From the NCBI GenBank assembly GCA_007922225.1, contig ML680053.1, positions 21,326,379-21,390,378 of the forward strand: a DNA stretch of 64,000 nucleotides. Direction: 5' to 3'. Every line of letters starts with the position of its first letter. Positions within the stretch are counted from its first letter, which is position 1. A program made the position numbers and the translations under genes. Below the pieces are notes generated by a model. That model saw only the letters and a program-made list of their open reading frames with translations, did not search any database and was not told the origin of the DNA. This DNA comes from Emydura subglobosa. Lineage: Eukaryota; Chordata; Testudines; Chelidae. Below, piece by piece: positions 1-11,807 of the stretch.

Positions 1-1134
1 GGTTGCCTGACATTTTTCATTGTAAGACTCCATTGTCAGTTGCTTATAACTTTGTCAAACTTTAACTGTTCGCCAAATCCATGGATTTTAGCTGCTAAAT
101 TCCCTGGAGAGTCCATCTGCATGGTGGAGCATACTCCAGCCCAGGGTTGAGCTGGGATTTCATTACTAGTACTGCCCTGGACTCCTTTGGGCCACACTAG
201 GTCGGAACTGAGAGCAGGGGGACTGCCTATCTTGTGCTCTCAATGACACTCGTGCTGGGACCAGTCAGCATTGAGGAGGAAGATGCCTGATTTGAAGGCA
301 TTGAGAAGAAGAGCCAAAATCTGCAGGGCCATATAGGGAGAGTAGATTGAGACAAGGAACTGGAGAAGGGGGAGACTGGGACTGGAGGCTGGCAGTGTTG
401 GGGAGAGGAAAAAATGGGAGTGGGAGTTGAGTTGTGGAGGGGGAAGGATGGGAGAGGGGGAGCGGGCGGCGGGGAAACTGAGACTTGCTGGGCAAGGGAC
501 TGGGCTTGGGAGCCAAGGGTGGAAAAATAGTTTGCAGTCATGTAATTAGAAACTGTATCGTAATTCATATACCTATAAAGGCATATGCCAAATTAAGATT
601 GCACAATGTCAGGGCCATGCTGTGGGTTGCCTATGTGCATGGCTCAGATACCAGTTTGCAGTCAGGAGATGAGTAGCAGAGTCGGGTTTAAGATGGGTCA
701 GGATGCCAGGAAGTCAGGGTCAGTTACCAAGTTGCAGTTAGGAGAAGGAGTAGCAGAGTGGGGAATAAACCAGGTCTGGAACCAGGGTCTAGGATTCACA
801 GTAAGGCAAGGCCTGGAGCAGAAGCAAGCAGGCAGTCTGTTGTTTCTTAGATAGGTCCTTGTGATAGCTTCCTGGTGTTTATTACTCAGGGTCCTCTGGG
901 TGGTACTTTCTGCAGTGTCTAGCATCACAGGACTTGGCCTGAGCTTGCAGTAGCAATAAGAAAGTGTTGATGGCTCAGAATCCTGATGGTCCCAAGTTCT
1001 TATACACAGGCAGCTTTAATTGTGGCATTTCCTAACTTTTGAGTGCTTGACATTGCAAACTTAATGTCCTTTTTATGTAGCTTTTTGTGTAATAAACTTA
1101 TACACTATGTACCCTTTTTTTTTTTTTTTTTTAG
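1..1134 (+). other. DYNC2H1 intron, 3' part; repetitive, no gene
   Basis: This stretch precedes the first exon seen. It ends in a long polypyrimidine run (about 1114-1132) and AG. A purine-rich tract (about 340-475) and a stretch of diverged AGTCAGG-like motifs (about 655-830) suggest old repeats. The second resembles, in reverse complement, the CT-rich stretch at 7690-7820. I cannot name the families. Short open frames on both strands have no recognisable domain. Confidence 0.5.
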
Positions 1135-1276
1135 GTTTCAGAGATAACAGATGAACTAACTACTCTGCCTAAAAGAGCTCAGTTGGCTGCTGCTTTTATT
1201 ACTTATCTTTCTGCTGCTCCAGAGGATCAGAGAAAAGTTAGCTTGGATGAATGGACAAAATCAGCTGGTCTTGAAA
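1135..1276 (+). CDS. DYNC2H1: DYNC2H1 exon: stalk base to AAA5
   Basis: The exon encodes 47 codons plus one base, starting VSEITDEL and containing LPKRAQLAAAFITYLSAAPE, the conserved segment where the second stalk helix runs back into the motor ring. The acceptor is a 20-base T run followed by AG; the donor is GAAA/gtacgt. The split codon is completed by AA of the next exon, giving K then FDMRRF. A second AG seven bases downstream (1140-1141) would shift the frame, so the first acceptor was chosen. Stalk movements here couple ATP hydrolysis at the ring to microtubule binding. Confidence 0.95.
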
Positions 1277-1419
1277 GTACGTATCTTATTTTCTTTGATA
1301 TGAAGACAAGTGAGAGATATTGTTAATTTTATAAAGTGAGAGATATTGATAATTCTAATACATATTTTTGTTTATACATTTTGGAAATTCATAATGCTTT
1401 GACAGATTAATAACACTAC

Positions 1420-2262
1420 TCCACATTGAAAAACATAATCTCAACTATACATACAAAATGATGGGGTCTAAATTAGCTGTTACCACTCAAGAAAGGGATC
1501 TTGGAATTATTGTGGATAGTTCTCTGAAAACATCTGCTCAATGTGCAGCTGCAGTCAAAAAAGCAAACAGAATATAGGAGCCATTAGGAAAGGGACAGAT
1601 AAAAAGACAGAAAATATCATCATGCCATTATATCACTCTGTGGTACACCCACATCTTGAATACTGCATGCAGTTCTGGTAGCCCTATTTCAAACAAGCTA
1701 TGTTAGAATTGAAAAGGAGCCGAGAAGGGCAACAAAATGATTAGGAGTATGGAGAAGCTTCCATATGAGGAGAGATTAAAAAGACAGGGACTGTTCATTT
1801 TAGAAAAGAAAAGACTAAGAGGGGATATGATTGGTCTTTAAAATATTAAATGGTATAGAGAAAGTGAATAGAAAAGTATTATTTACCCCTTCACATAACG
1901 TAAGAACTAGAAGTCAACTGATGAAATTAATAGGCAGCAGGTTTAAAACAAACAAAATGGAATTCTTCACACATTGCACAGTCAACTTGTGGATTGGGAT
2001 GCTGTAAAGGCCAAAAATATAACTGGTTCAGAAAAGAATTAAGTAAATTCATGGAGAACAGGTCCATCAATAGCTGTTAGCTATGCTTTGGGTGTCCTTA
2101 AATCTGCAACTGCCAGAAGTTGGGACTGAATGACAGGGGATGGATCATTTAGAATTGTCCTGTTCTTTTCCTTCCCTCTGAAGCATCTGGCGCTGTCCAC
2201 TGTCAGAGACAGGATAGATCGACCATTGATCTGATCCAGTATGGTCATTCTTATGTTCTTAC
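1420..2262 (+). mobile_element. CR1 LINE, 5'-truncated 3' end (family A)
   Basis: A decayed CR1 reverse-transcriptase C-terminal region and 3' UTR. Readable fragments (ERDLGIIVDSSLKTSAQCA, then LEYCMQFW and [15 protein letters not shown] text) are broken by stops and frameshifts. The end, about TCCAGTATGGTCATTCTTATG, is the tail also seen near 17580-17617, so both belong to one family. It inserted in the gene's sense direction. The 5' edge is approximate. Confidence 0.85.
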
Positions 2263-2754
2263 ATACTGTAGTTACAGGTAGGCACAGCTTTGGGAATCAT
2301 CAGTGATCTAACTGAGTTTGTTATCCCTGGATGAGAAAGTGACAAAAATTAATTCTTCTTCCAGGGGTGTGTCTTCCCAAATACTTATAACAACATAACC
2401 TGAACAGATTATAATGTCTTTTGATTGCATAGAGGCACACAATCACTTCAGAGAAAGCAAAGATGGAAAGAATAGATCCTCTTACCTAGAATATTGTTGA
2501 TTTGTCTATCCCAAAAATGAGGGATCCTTTGAAGACAATCATTTCTTTATTAATTTCTGTATTAATAACACTCTCCTATAACATCAGAGATATAGCAAAT
2601 AGCCGTTATTTAAAAAAAAAAAATTAACGGAAATATACAGAACTGTATTGTATACAGCAGAATCTCTTGTAACTAATGACATAATATAAACAGAATATAA
2701 ATGTTAGTACAGGTACATGGTATATAATGAATAAATCTATCTTTAATTTGCCAG
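2263..2754 (+). other. Intron, no gene seen
   Basis: Unique-looking intron sequence between the CR1 tail and the next exon. It has an A run near 2610-2623 and ends with TTTGCCAG. The approach to the acceptor is not strongly pyrimidine-rich. Nothing else can be assigned. Confidence 0.4.
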
Positions 2755-2864
2755 AATTTGATATGCGGCGGTTTCTGTGCACTGAGAGTGAGCAACTAAT
2801 TTGGAAAAGTGAAGGCTTACCCTCAGATGACCTTTCCATAGAAAATGCTCTTGTGATCTTGCAG
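2755..2864 (+). CDS. DYNC2H1: DYNC2H1 exon: start of AAA5
   Basis: It encodes FDMRRFLCTESEQLIWKSEG and on to ALVILQ, 36 codons after the two bases that finish the split codon. In dynein heavy chains the pattern LCTESE..W..EGLPSDDLS.ENA marks the start of AAA5, where the ring packs against the stalk base. AAA5 does not hydrolyse ATP in dyneins. Acceptor TTGCCAG and donor CAG/gtaaac are consensus-like. The exon ends in phase 0. Confidence 0.96.
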
Positions 2865-3294
2865 GTAAACAGTTCTATATTTTTTGTTTCTTCTCTTGGA
2901 GGCATTTTCACTGTAACTGGTTGCAGTAGGTTATTTTTCTGGGTACTTTTATAACCTCATTCATCTTTATTATCTTGTTAATACACTGAACGCACAAATG
3001 TTACAGAAATAAAGATTTATGCTGCTTGTTTATTTACACCGCTCTGAGTTGTCTAAAATGAAAGTAACAAAACCGTTCCAGAATGTATGCATTTTTCTTT
3101 TTTGGTTTTATAATATTTATCTGAAAATCCAAAGGAAAAGCCCTCTGTCCATCAAATTAAGCCAAACATGTGAGTTACCGTTAGCGTTATTACACTCTTT
3201 TGAGAATTATCCACTGTGTTGTAAATGTGCATTTTTGTCATATCCTCCATTCCATTGCTAAGATATAAAAAATATGGTCACATCCTGCAAACAC
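2865..3294 (+). other. Intron, no gene seen
   Basis: AT-rich intron sequence with short open frames of no recognisable content. No repeat could be identified before the CR1 fragment that begins near 3295. Confidence 0.4.
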
Positions 3295-4030
3295 AGAGAT
3301 TTATAAATTCATAAATTTTGAGGCCAGAAGGGATCATTAGATCGTCTAGTTTGACCCATATGACATAGGCCGTAGAATTTCACTCAATTACTCTTGTACT
3401 GAGCCCAATAACTTGTGATTGACTAAAGCATATCTTCTAAAAAGATATCTACCTTTGATTTGAAGACTTGAGTACATCTAGAAATGGAGAATTCTCCACT
3501 TCTTCGGTAGTTCCAGTGGTTGATCACCCTCACTCTTAGAAATAAAGCACAGATTTTTTTTTAATTTGCTTTAACTTCCAGCCATAGGTTTTTATTGTGC
3601 CTTTCTACACTAGGTTAAAGAGCCCTTTAATACTTGGTATTTTCTCCCTGTGAAGGTATATATACACTGTAAACATATCACCTCTCATTGTTCTTTTTGA
3701 TCATATATAAGAACAAGCTCTTTAAGTCTCTAAATGTGGGTTTTTTCTGGCCTTCAAATAATTTTTGTGGCTCTTCTCTCTACCCCTCTGGTTTTTCAAC
3801 AGAATTTTTAAAATGTAGAAAATGTGGAATTGGATGCAGTATTTCAGCATTAATCTCACCAATGACATATAGAGAGGTAAAATTACCTCCTCGCTCTTAA
3901 TCACTACTCCTCTCTGTACATCCAAGGATTGCATTAGTGCTCTTTGCCACAGCATCGCACTGGGAGCTCATGTTGAGTTATTTGTCCACTATGACTCCTA
4001 TTTTTTTCAGTCACTGCTCTTTCAATCACT
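3295..4030 (-). mobile_element. CR1 LINE fragment, antisense (family B)
   Basis: Reverse complement of a CR1 3' UTR and RT C-terminus. The + strand begins AAATTCATAAATTTTGAGGC at the LINE tail. The minus-strand coding text is heavily decayed and spans about 3720-3955. Typical antisense CR1 phrases, such as a pattern around TTTGTGGCTCTTCTCT and the TGCCACAGCATCGCACTGGG block near 3945, support the assignment. The 5' truncation is near 4030 but not sharp. The tail differs from the elements at 1420 and 22944. Confidence 0.8.
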
Positions 4031-4222
4031 GTTTTCCCAGATACTCTCCCACATACTATCTCCCATCTGTTGAGTTTACTATCGTGAGTAGTTCCATCCC
4101 CCTTTCGTGCAGCTTGCTTTCTGCCTCACAAAAGGAACAGTCTCTACAACTGAAATTATGACTGGCTGTTTTGTGAGCCAAGTAAGGATGGGAAATTTTC
4201 TTGCTGCTTCACCCTCCTACTG

Positions 4223-5379
4223 CAGTGTTTCTCAACCTTTTAAGTAGCAAGTACCCCCTAACTTCTGAAAATTTGAATAAGTACCCCAACACTCAATTTT
4301 CCACTGTGAGAAATACAATGTTTTCCCCATTTACCGCTGGATGACTCTATTTCTCGTAAAGCAGGAGAGTTCTGAGTTCTTCAGTGCTGTGTGGCTGTAG
4401 CAGATCACAAACCCCCCTGCTGTTTCTCCCCTCCTTCCTCATCAGTTTCCTCCATATAGGAGCCAAGTTCAATGCCAGCCAGTCACTATGGTCTGATGGC
4501 AGGGTCACGTGGTGTTCTCCTCACATAGGCGGGAACTTGTGAGGTATGAGCAGGCACTAGCAGCCCACCAGAGTGGATAGCAGCGCTCCCAATAGCTATC
4601 CCCAGGGGAGTGCGGGCCTGGGGCAAATCACACTGTGTGGGCCCCTCTTAACATTTTTATACTAGTAAAATCTGGGGCTGTCATAGTTGTCATTTTTGCT
4701 GCTCAATTAGAGCAGTGAAATTGACAAGTAAGCCTGTGGGCCACTAGGCTCTCCACCTGACTTTCTGCACACCAGGCTTTGAGCTGGGGAGGGGAGCTGC
4801 CACCTGAGCACGTTACAGGCGGCTGCCACCCGGCTGCTAGCCCGGGAGGTGGGCAACTGCCACCTGCTCCGAGCTGGGGTGGAAGAGGCTTCTGTGCAGG
4901 CTGGGACCAGGGGATGTGAGCAGGCGGCAAGCAACTGTTGCCCTTCTTCAAGCCAGGGTGCAGGAGACTGTCTCTCGGCTCAGAGCCGGGGCGTGGGTGG
5001 CAGTCACCCAGCTGTGAACCCAGCTCGCAGGGCACAGGAGGCTGCCACCGGGCTCTCACTTGGGAGCTGGGACCAGGTGGGTCGCAGGTGGCTGCTGCCA
5101 AGGTTCCCAAAATGCCAGCGGTTGCTGCCCAAGCCAGCGGCTGCCACCCAGCGTCCCAATAAGCTGGCAGCTTCCACCCAGCTTCCCAGGACTGGGGTGC
5201 CTGCTGTCTACCTCCCAGCTGGGAGCTGGGGTCGGGCAGGAAGCAGGACGCTGCTGCCTGGCTTCTCCAGAAGTCGGCGGCTGCCTCCTGCCTGCCTTCA
5301 CTGGGTTTTTCGCTGCATACCCCCTGCCTGTGTCTCACGTATCCCCAGGGGTATGTGTACCACCGGTTGAGAAACTAAG
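4223..5379. mobile_element. Non-autonomous hAT-like DNA transposon, 1157 bp, 8-bp TSD
   Basis: The left end reads CAGTGTTTCTCAACC and the right end GGTTGAGAAACTAAG, an inverted repeat matching in 11 of 15 positions with differences only at the outermost right bases. The flanks carry an exact 8-bp duplication, TCCTACTG (4215-4222 and 5380-5387), the size made by hAT transposases. The interior is unusual: GC-rich, with many diverged GGCTGCCACC/GGTGGCAGC-like motifs in both orientations (about 4790-5310). Open frames of up to 211 codons there are low-complexity and have no transposase motifs. Autonomous relatives must supply the transposase. Confidence 0.9.
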
Positions 5380-5387
5380 TCCTACTG

Positions 5388-6159
5388 GACACGTGCACAA
5401 ATGGCCATTGTCACTCTAGCCCTTAGTTTTTAAGATGAGATACAGGAGCCACGTATCCATTCCCTCCCCAAGGCAGAAACTTGTTTCCCTTTCATCTTGT
5501 TAATTTGCCTCCTTAATACTCCACATTTCCCACTCCTTCAGACCCAAAGTGGGATGTAGACAAGGAGTCTTATGCTGCAGAATTGGTTCTATACAAACAT
5601 GGTGCTAGCAATATACTGGTTTCTTCCTACTGTAACCCTGTCTAAAACAGATCAGTTTAAGAGAGGAAGGGTTTTTTGAGCAGGTTGAAACGGGGCTGGG
5701 CATGACTTATTGAAGACAAGTTTCCAAACTTGACCATACCTCGCAGAAACTCTCCTTCCACTTAGCACACCACTCTCTGAATGGTCTCTATATTCTTAGG
5801 AAATGTCCAGCAATTAAGGTGTTGAACCATTAAATATAAGGTAGTGTAGGAAGGGTTAAAATCTCAGGGTTTCAAATGCATCCCCTACATCTGTTCTCAG
5901 CCTTGTAGCATATACCTTGTCATAATATAAATTCCAGCTTACTAATGGCTAACACAGCTTGATACCATCCTTATGCTGATAACATATTATAGTTTTCCAT
6001 TGGGGCATCAGCGATTATTTAAATGAGTTTTTATTAAAAAGAAAGCCTACGACATCATCAATATGAAGGTTATAATGTGATGATGTCCTAGTGGTACTAA
6101 TTATAATACAAAACACTACACGCAGTAGTGTATGCAGGATTGTGACACTCACTTTCTTT
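5388..6159 (+). other. Intron, no gene seen
   Basis: Intron sequence after the hAT element, including a T/C-rich stretch near 5455-5545. It has no recognisable coding or repeat content apart from a possible start of a SINE close to 6160. Confidence 0.35.
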
Positions 6160-6270
6160 GTGGCTATAGACAAACTACTGTTTTTACCTATTTCTTTGTC
6201 TATAAAAATGACCATAATAATACTCCTTTGTAAAGTGCTTTGAGATATACAGATGAAAAGTGCTATATTT
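6160..6270 (+). mobile_element. MIR/CORE-SINE-like fragment
   Basis: The stretch reads like a MIR/CORE-SINE 3' half: a CTGTAAAATGG-type block decayed to TATAAAAATGACCATAATAA, followed by CCTTTGTAAAGTGCTTTGAG and a GATGAAAAGTGCTATA tail. The last two blocks are hallmarks of SINE tails common in turtle genomes. The 5' tRNA-like part is not recognisable. Confidence 0.65.
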
Positions 6271-6660
6271 TTTGTCAGAGGGAAAAGAAAACCGGGGGGC
6301 GGGGGAGGTGAAGACATACTTCTATCAAGGCACAAAGTGGTCGTAGAGGTGATTAGGAAAGGATGTAGCACACAATATAGTAATAGTGGAGGAAGATGGA
6401 GCAGATGTGCCTAACTTCTGGGAAGGGGACCTAACACCAGGGAATATAATTGTATTACAAAATATTAGTCTTCTTCTGCCGGAATCAGTTGTTGTGGTTC
6501 TGTTATTAGGCTGCCTCCTTTGATCAAGCAGCTCAGTAATAATAACAACTGTGGAAATTTCTAATTATTCAGTGTTACTTATATTTTTTGGAAATGAAGA
6601 AATTTGTTAGTTTCATATTTTCTTCCTAAAACCAGATTGTAGCATATTTTTTTTTTCCAG

Positions 6661-6759
6661 AGTCGAATTTGTCCCTTTTTGATAGATCCTTCTTCAAGGG
6701 CAACAGAATGGTTGAAGACACATTTGAAAGAATCTCGCTTGGAAGTTATTAACCAACAG
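6661..6759 (+). CDS. DYNC2H1: DYNC2H1 exon: AAA5
   Basis: Thirty-three codons, SRICPFLIDPSSRATEWLKT onward to RLEVINQQ, in phase 0 at both ends. The (P)FLIDPS..A..W pattern is the strand in AAA5 that corresponds to a Walker B region in active AAA modules; here it is the known degenerate dynein form. The acceptor has a 10-T run and CCAG. The donor is CAG/gtccag, weak at +3 to +5. A stronger-looking donor, GGG/gtaggt, lies at 6830 and would add 70 bases and shift the frame. Confidence 0.95.
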
Positions 6760-8053
6760 GTCCAGTATTTACTCTTAATCCTAGATCATCAGTTCTGGCT
6801 GAGCTCTGCTGGCCCTTGGTCCCCAGGGGGTAGGTTGAGGGAAAGTGTGATGGTATTCACTGATGATGTAGCCAGGTTCCTGGGATCATATCATTTCACA
6901 CAAAGTTCTAGGAGGAAATAACTACATATGCAGTCACTCTTTTTAAAACGACCAGGAAGCCCTTTAAATATATATATTGCACCAAAATTGGCAGATTCAA
7001 TTCACATTTTACATACTTTTAACATTACAAGTTTACCTGTATTAACAAATTTGGTGTTCTGCTTCACTAATTTTTAAAATTGTATTACAGTTGTATTACA
7101 ATTTTAATAGAGATGACAGGTTGATATGAGTAGCACAGAAATGAGATTTGTTAAAATTATAGGGCTAGATCCTTGTCCCTGTCAAATCTGCTTTATGTTG
7201 CTTCCACACAGAATAATTTCACAGCAGCAAGTTCTTATGATGAACTTTTCTCATGCTCGTTTTATTTTTTTTAATAAAGGTAAGGTACCTTGGGACCACA
7301 TCCAAATTTTTTTTACTAAAGTAGTCTCCAACTTTCATCTGAATTCATGTCTTCTTTACTAGAGTTTTTCCAAAGTCCTGTGATTTACCAGACAAAACCA
7401 GGTTTCGTAGCTTAGATGTAAAAAGGATTATTGGTTGTTGCCATGAAGAACTACTGTAAAGCCCTTGGGTCTAGAACTTAGGCCTGCAGAACTGCTAGGC
7501 TGCCCACAGCTGCCGTACAGCAACAGTTGGAATCAGCTTGTGCGTCACTGCTCATGACTGGCTGTGGACATAGACCTGGATAGTCTTGCCTCAAGGGGTC
7601 TGAAAGGCAGCAACTTCATGACTCCTGATAGGCTCTCTGCCCTATGTAAACCCAGCAGGCATTCCAGGAAGTGTCCAGGCAACAGTGTCGATCTCCCTTA
7701 GCTGCCATGACCATTCCTGCTCCTTGCTCTTGAACTCCTGGCTTCAGCCTTGATTTGATTTGGATTTCGCCTTCTAATTCAAACCCTGAAACCTGACTTT
7801 GACTCTGACCCTTTAAATTCTTGCTTGGCAGGGCATGCTGTTCCTAGCATGTGACTCTGCAGAGATAAATATATTTAAAATACAACAGTTACGGGTAACT
7901 ACAATACTTTTTTGACAAAAGCATCTTATGGTGTGCATCCTTAAGGAGGTACAGATTCTTTGCACAACATTCAATGTTTCCATAGTTGAAAAAGAAATGT
8001 ATTAATATTCAGGAACTAAATAAATCAATAGGTGTTAATTTTTATTTACACAG
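6760..8053 (+). other. Intron, no gene seen
   Basis: No gene. An open frame continues from the exon to 6921, which is simple read-through. Around 7470-7830 lies a moderately GC-rich stretch rich in CTCCTGGCTTC and CCTGACTTTGACTCTGACC motifs, probably an old repeat of the kind also seen in reverse complement near 655-830. The family is unknown. Confidence 0.4.
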
Positions 8054-8177
8054 GATGCTAGCTTCATTACTGCTCTTGAGCTGGCAGTGAGATTTGGGAA
8101 AACACTTATTCTACAGGAGATGGATGGAGTAGAGCCAGTTCTTTATCCACTGTTAAGAAAAGATCTTATTGCTCAAG
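8054..8177 (+). CDS. DYNC2H1: DYNC2H1 exon: AAA5
   Basis: Forty-one codons plus one base: DASFITALELAVRFGKTLIL, then a segment ending PLLRKDLIAQ. RFGKTLILQE...PVL.PLL is the conserved AAA5 motif that corresponds in cytoplasmic dynein 1 to the RFGNPLLVQ region. The acceptor is TTTACACAG and the donor CAAG/gtaaat. The last base G joins GA of the next exon to make glycine. Confidence 0.96.
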
Positions 8178-10599
8178 GTAAATGCCTCACAGTTTGAGAG
8201 AGAGCTGTTTTAGATATCTGTGAATTAAATCAATGTACTTAATACAGAATCTAATTTTAAATCAGTTACTTTTTAGAAACATGAATGTTGGTTAGGATTT
8301 TGCTCTTTTATGTTTACCCTCCACTATCAATGTAAAGTGTGAACTGCGTTGCAGACCTATGCTTGTCCACTGTGAGGATTATTTAAACATATTTAAAGTT
8401 TTCTCAAATAGAATAAAACAAGACAGATTGAACCATTCTAAAATTTAAGTTGACTTTCTAGTGGTATTTTGAAGCACATGCTTTTGTTGGGAATCTCTGG
8501 TCCTTACAGAGTCCAAAAATGAGGGGCCTTAAGTTAGGGCTGGAAATCAGCTTTTTAGATTGTTAGTGTTGCAGTTTCTCTTTAATTTGTTAGAAAACCG
8601 TAGAAAAAGCACAGAAACATCAAAATGATTTCAGGATGGAGGAGGTAAATAGTTACCCACAGGTTATCAGGTCCACTGAGTTGATGGAATAAAATGCAAT
8701 AAAAACTGGTATACATTTCATAGTATATTCATGGAAGAAAGTGCTTTGTTTTGAGTCATTTTAAAAGAATGATTGTCAACTTTTCTTGACTTGTTAATAA
8801 AAAAAAACGTGATTTGGTATATTGCGGTCACTTTGTACTTATACAGATTCCATTTTTGATTTGACATTTTTACAACAGAGGCCTGAAAATTATGTTGGTC
8901 CCTGGTGAAGAATCTAAACTGGTACACACAGCCTTCACCAGTAACAATGTACCTGTAACAGATTTATATTTAGGGCTATTTTGACTCTTTGCTTGTAGCT
9001 GAGTGTGCTGTCCCTTATTTTCTGGGAAGGAATTGTGACTTGGAGAGCATCTCTGCATCACAATTTCTTCCCTGCTGCCCTGTTGCTTCCGGAAGGTAAA
9101 TACTTGTGCAATGCCTGTACCAGATGTAGATTGTTTACCTTCCGATGCACCCTGCAAAATCCACTGATTGGTGCATTTCAGGGCAAAACCAAGCTTCTGC
9201 CCCCTCCTTATTAACCTGCTTCTGAGGGAAAGTAGAAGTCAGGCTGCATCTGCTCTCTCCCCACATCTAAAGTGATGATCTTTTGCTTAAGCAGGGGGAT
9301 CATGATAAGCCTTATGCCCCCTCTTTTCTCCGGTTGGCTGCATTAGGCTGGTCCCACAATTGATTCTTATATCAGGCATATTGGGAACCTTCTGATTGTT
9401 ACAGGTATTGACAAAGTTTTCAGTAATGCACATTTACAGCTGTGTTAATTAACTGTTTCTTGCACATTGTGTTTAAATTAAATGCATTAAGTGAAAGAAC
9501 TACCTGTAGTGATTAATGGAATATTTCTTACCTTCATAGTCTGATGATTAGCTATCATAGCATCTTTAGATACATAGTGTGCATTTTTCTGTAAATGTAC
9601 AACACAGAGTTATAGAAATTATATTGAAACTACTACTAATACACAGCAACAGTAGGTTTCACCTGAAGACTTTCCACACATAATGGGGTGAGATTCACTG
9701 GTAAACTCCTATTGGTTTACACCACTCCCAGAAACACAAAATATCTACTAACCCATTTAAACTAGCCAATTAAGCTGAGTTTATAGCTGCTTTGCATTTC
9801 TAGAATGGTGCATACCTCAGTACTGTTACAAGTAATATGCCACAAATTCTAGGAGTCAGTTCTCAACTGCTCTGAACATGACTTCAGCACCACAGAGTAA
9901 GGAAGGAAGGGGATCCTGGGTCAAAGTGGGGGGAAAGGAGGGGAGAATGACCCCTAGAACAAGTTACAGTACCCTTAGGTCTGCTCTAATTTACATCAGC
10001 TGGGAGCATTTCTTGGTCCCAGGATAGCCAGAGTGCTCAGGTTGTGCCTCCACCTGCCCCCAATATGCCCCAAATGTCTCCTGTGTGGGGTGGGGAGTGG
10101 GTGAATATAAACCACAAAAGGATTCCTCTACAAGAGAGGAATCCTCAATTGTGTAACTTGGGATGATTTTAAGTCCACTTTGCATCACTGAAGCAGCTCA
10201 AAGAAGATTTTACCTGGGCTGAGGCTCTGACTATTATTATTATTACTTTACCTCTAATGTATTTTTTGCCACTTACACTTTTCATTTACTTTTTTGTATT
10301 TGGATAATTAGAGCAGACTGGTCTGAGTCTTTTTAGTATCTGGTTCTAATGCACTTGCACAATGCTACTGTATTTGTATTTCCGACAATATAGGGAAAAG
10401 TTAATCTCATAAAAATAGTTTAATTTATTTTTTATAATATTTATGAAAATATTTTGTTAGTTTTTTATAAAACTATTTCTTTTAAACTAAACCTAAATTT
10501 TAGTTCTCAAGTTCTTTCACACTGGGGGTATTTTTTTTTTTTTTTGAAAATTCTGGAATTCTAATCACGTCTAAAGTAATATTTATGTATTTTTAATAG
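8178..10599 (+). other. Intron, no gene seen
   Basis: About 2.4 kb of intron. No gene or nameable element. A purine-rich, more GC-rich patch at about 9890-9960 and AT-rich stretches at about 10390-10500 stand out. Short open frames (for example 8870-9157 on the minus strand) carry no recognisable domain. Confidence 0.35.
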
Positions 10600-10763
10600 G
10601 ACCACGATATGCTGTACAAATAGGTGACAAAATCATTGACTATAATGAAGAATTCCGCCTATTTCTGTCAACACGAAACCCAAATCCCTTTATTCCACCT
10701 GATGCAGCTTCCATTGTTACTGAAGTTAACTTTACTACAACAAGAAGTGGTTTAAGAGGACAG
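10600..10763 (+). CDS. DYNC2H1: DYNC2H1 exon: AAA5 large/small subdomain
   Basis: The longest exon here: two bases finishing a glycine codon, then 54 codons, PRYAVQIGDKIIDYNEEFRL through FLSTRNPNPFIPPDAAS to TTTRSGLRGQ. IGD..IDY...F.LFLSTRNP...PPD is a signature of dynein AAA5; the same pattern in dynein 1 is GDQDID..P.F..FLSTRDP. The acceptor is TTTTTAATAG, the donor CAG/gtaggc. It ends in phase 0 just before the buttress coiled coil. Confidence 0.97.
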
Positions 10764-11790
10764 GTAGGCATTTAACATTTCTTATAGTAAAATAATAATG
10801 ATTAATGGACATTGGTCTGCATTCATATCTAGATACACTCTGACTTCTGCCAACATAGACCTGGCTGAGGCCCCTATTGAGAGACTCTAGCTGCAATCTC
10901 CCATCTGTTGTGAGGACAACGGGGATATAATGCAGGACAAAAATGGTCACAAAAATTATTAAAATAATTAAATACATTACATTAAATTACAAATCTAAAT
11001 CTTTTTTTTTTAATGTACCCTACAACCAAATCATAGACTGGCAGATGTAAGAGTCTTCATCCACCTTACACCTAGTGAAGTAAATGGAAATTCTCCATTG
11101 ATTTCAACTAAAGCAGATTAAGCCCTAAATTATTAGTTTCATTTGTAATAACATTAATGATGCTTTTGAAATTTTAGCAGAACCATTCTGCAGTCTTCTA
11201 TCTTTCCAAACAGTACTGCTGGTGTCAAAGTACCTTGCCTTGTGGTCAAGAAGAGGTTAATGAATTCAAAAGGCTGAATGTGTTAGGTCTTAACTTCCTC
11301 CAAGTTGGTGGAGTTGCTGAGACTTTGGTCTATGACATTTAGAGAAAAGTGGGACAAATAGAGGGCCACTAGGAAAAATTAGGAATTACAAAAACCCTCA
11401 GCACTTCAAAACACTACTTATTGTGAAGCTATATTCAAAACTAACAAACATAGAATGGAGTGAAAAATTGACATTGGGGAAAAAGGAGAATCTCGAAATG
11501 TCTAGCTTACCCAGACATACAACTCACTCTGCCTGCTGAAAACAGGAAAACAACTGAGCAGCTTTAGAAAGTCAACCAGCTCCATTCTTAGGAGAAAGTG
11601 ATAAAAGAAAAGCTTTGCTTTTTCTTGTCTTCAGCTTTTGGCAGGAAGACTGTTTGTGTTAGCATACATTGCTCGAAGAAGCCAAATAAACATGTAAGAA
11701 ACTACCATTATTTCTCATTGGATATACTTTTTGGTTATGTCTCTGTTATGTGTGTGCTTCCCAGCTTGGATAAACATACCTGTGCTGTCT
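10764..11790 (+). other. Intron, no gene seen
   Basis: No gene. Around 11035-11125 is a short diverged repeat-like patch with phrases such as CCATTGATTTCAACTAAAGC, typical of short palindromic sauropsid repeats. The rest is unassigned. Confidence 0.35.
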
Positions 11791-11807
11791 CTCATCTGAG
11801 CGAACGC

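Noticed and set aside
4703..5338. A 211-codon minus-strand open frame
   Set aside because: It lies wholly inside the hAT element and its composition follows the GC-rich repeat units; no domain, splice or start context supports a gene.
6679..6921. Independent short gene
   Set aside because: It is the DYNC2H1 exon frame reading into the intron past the donor.
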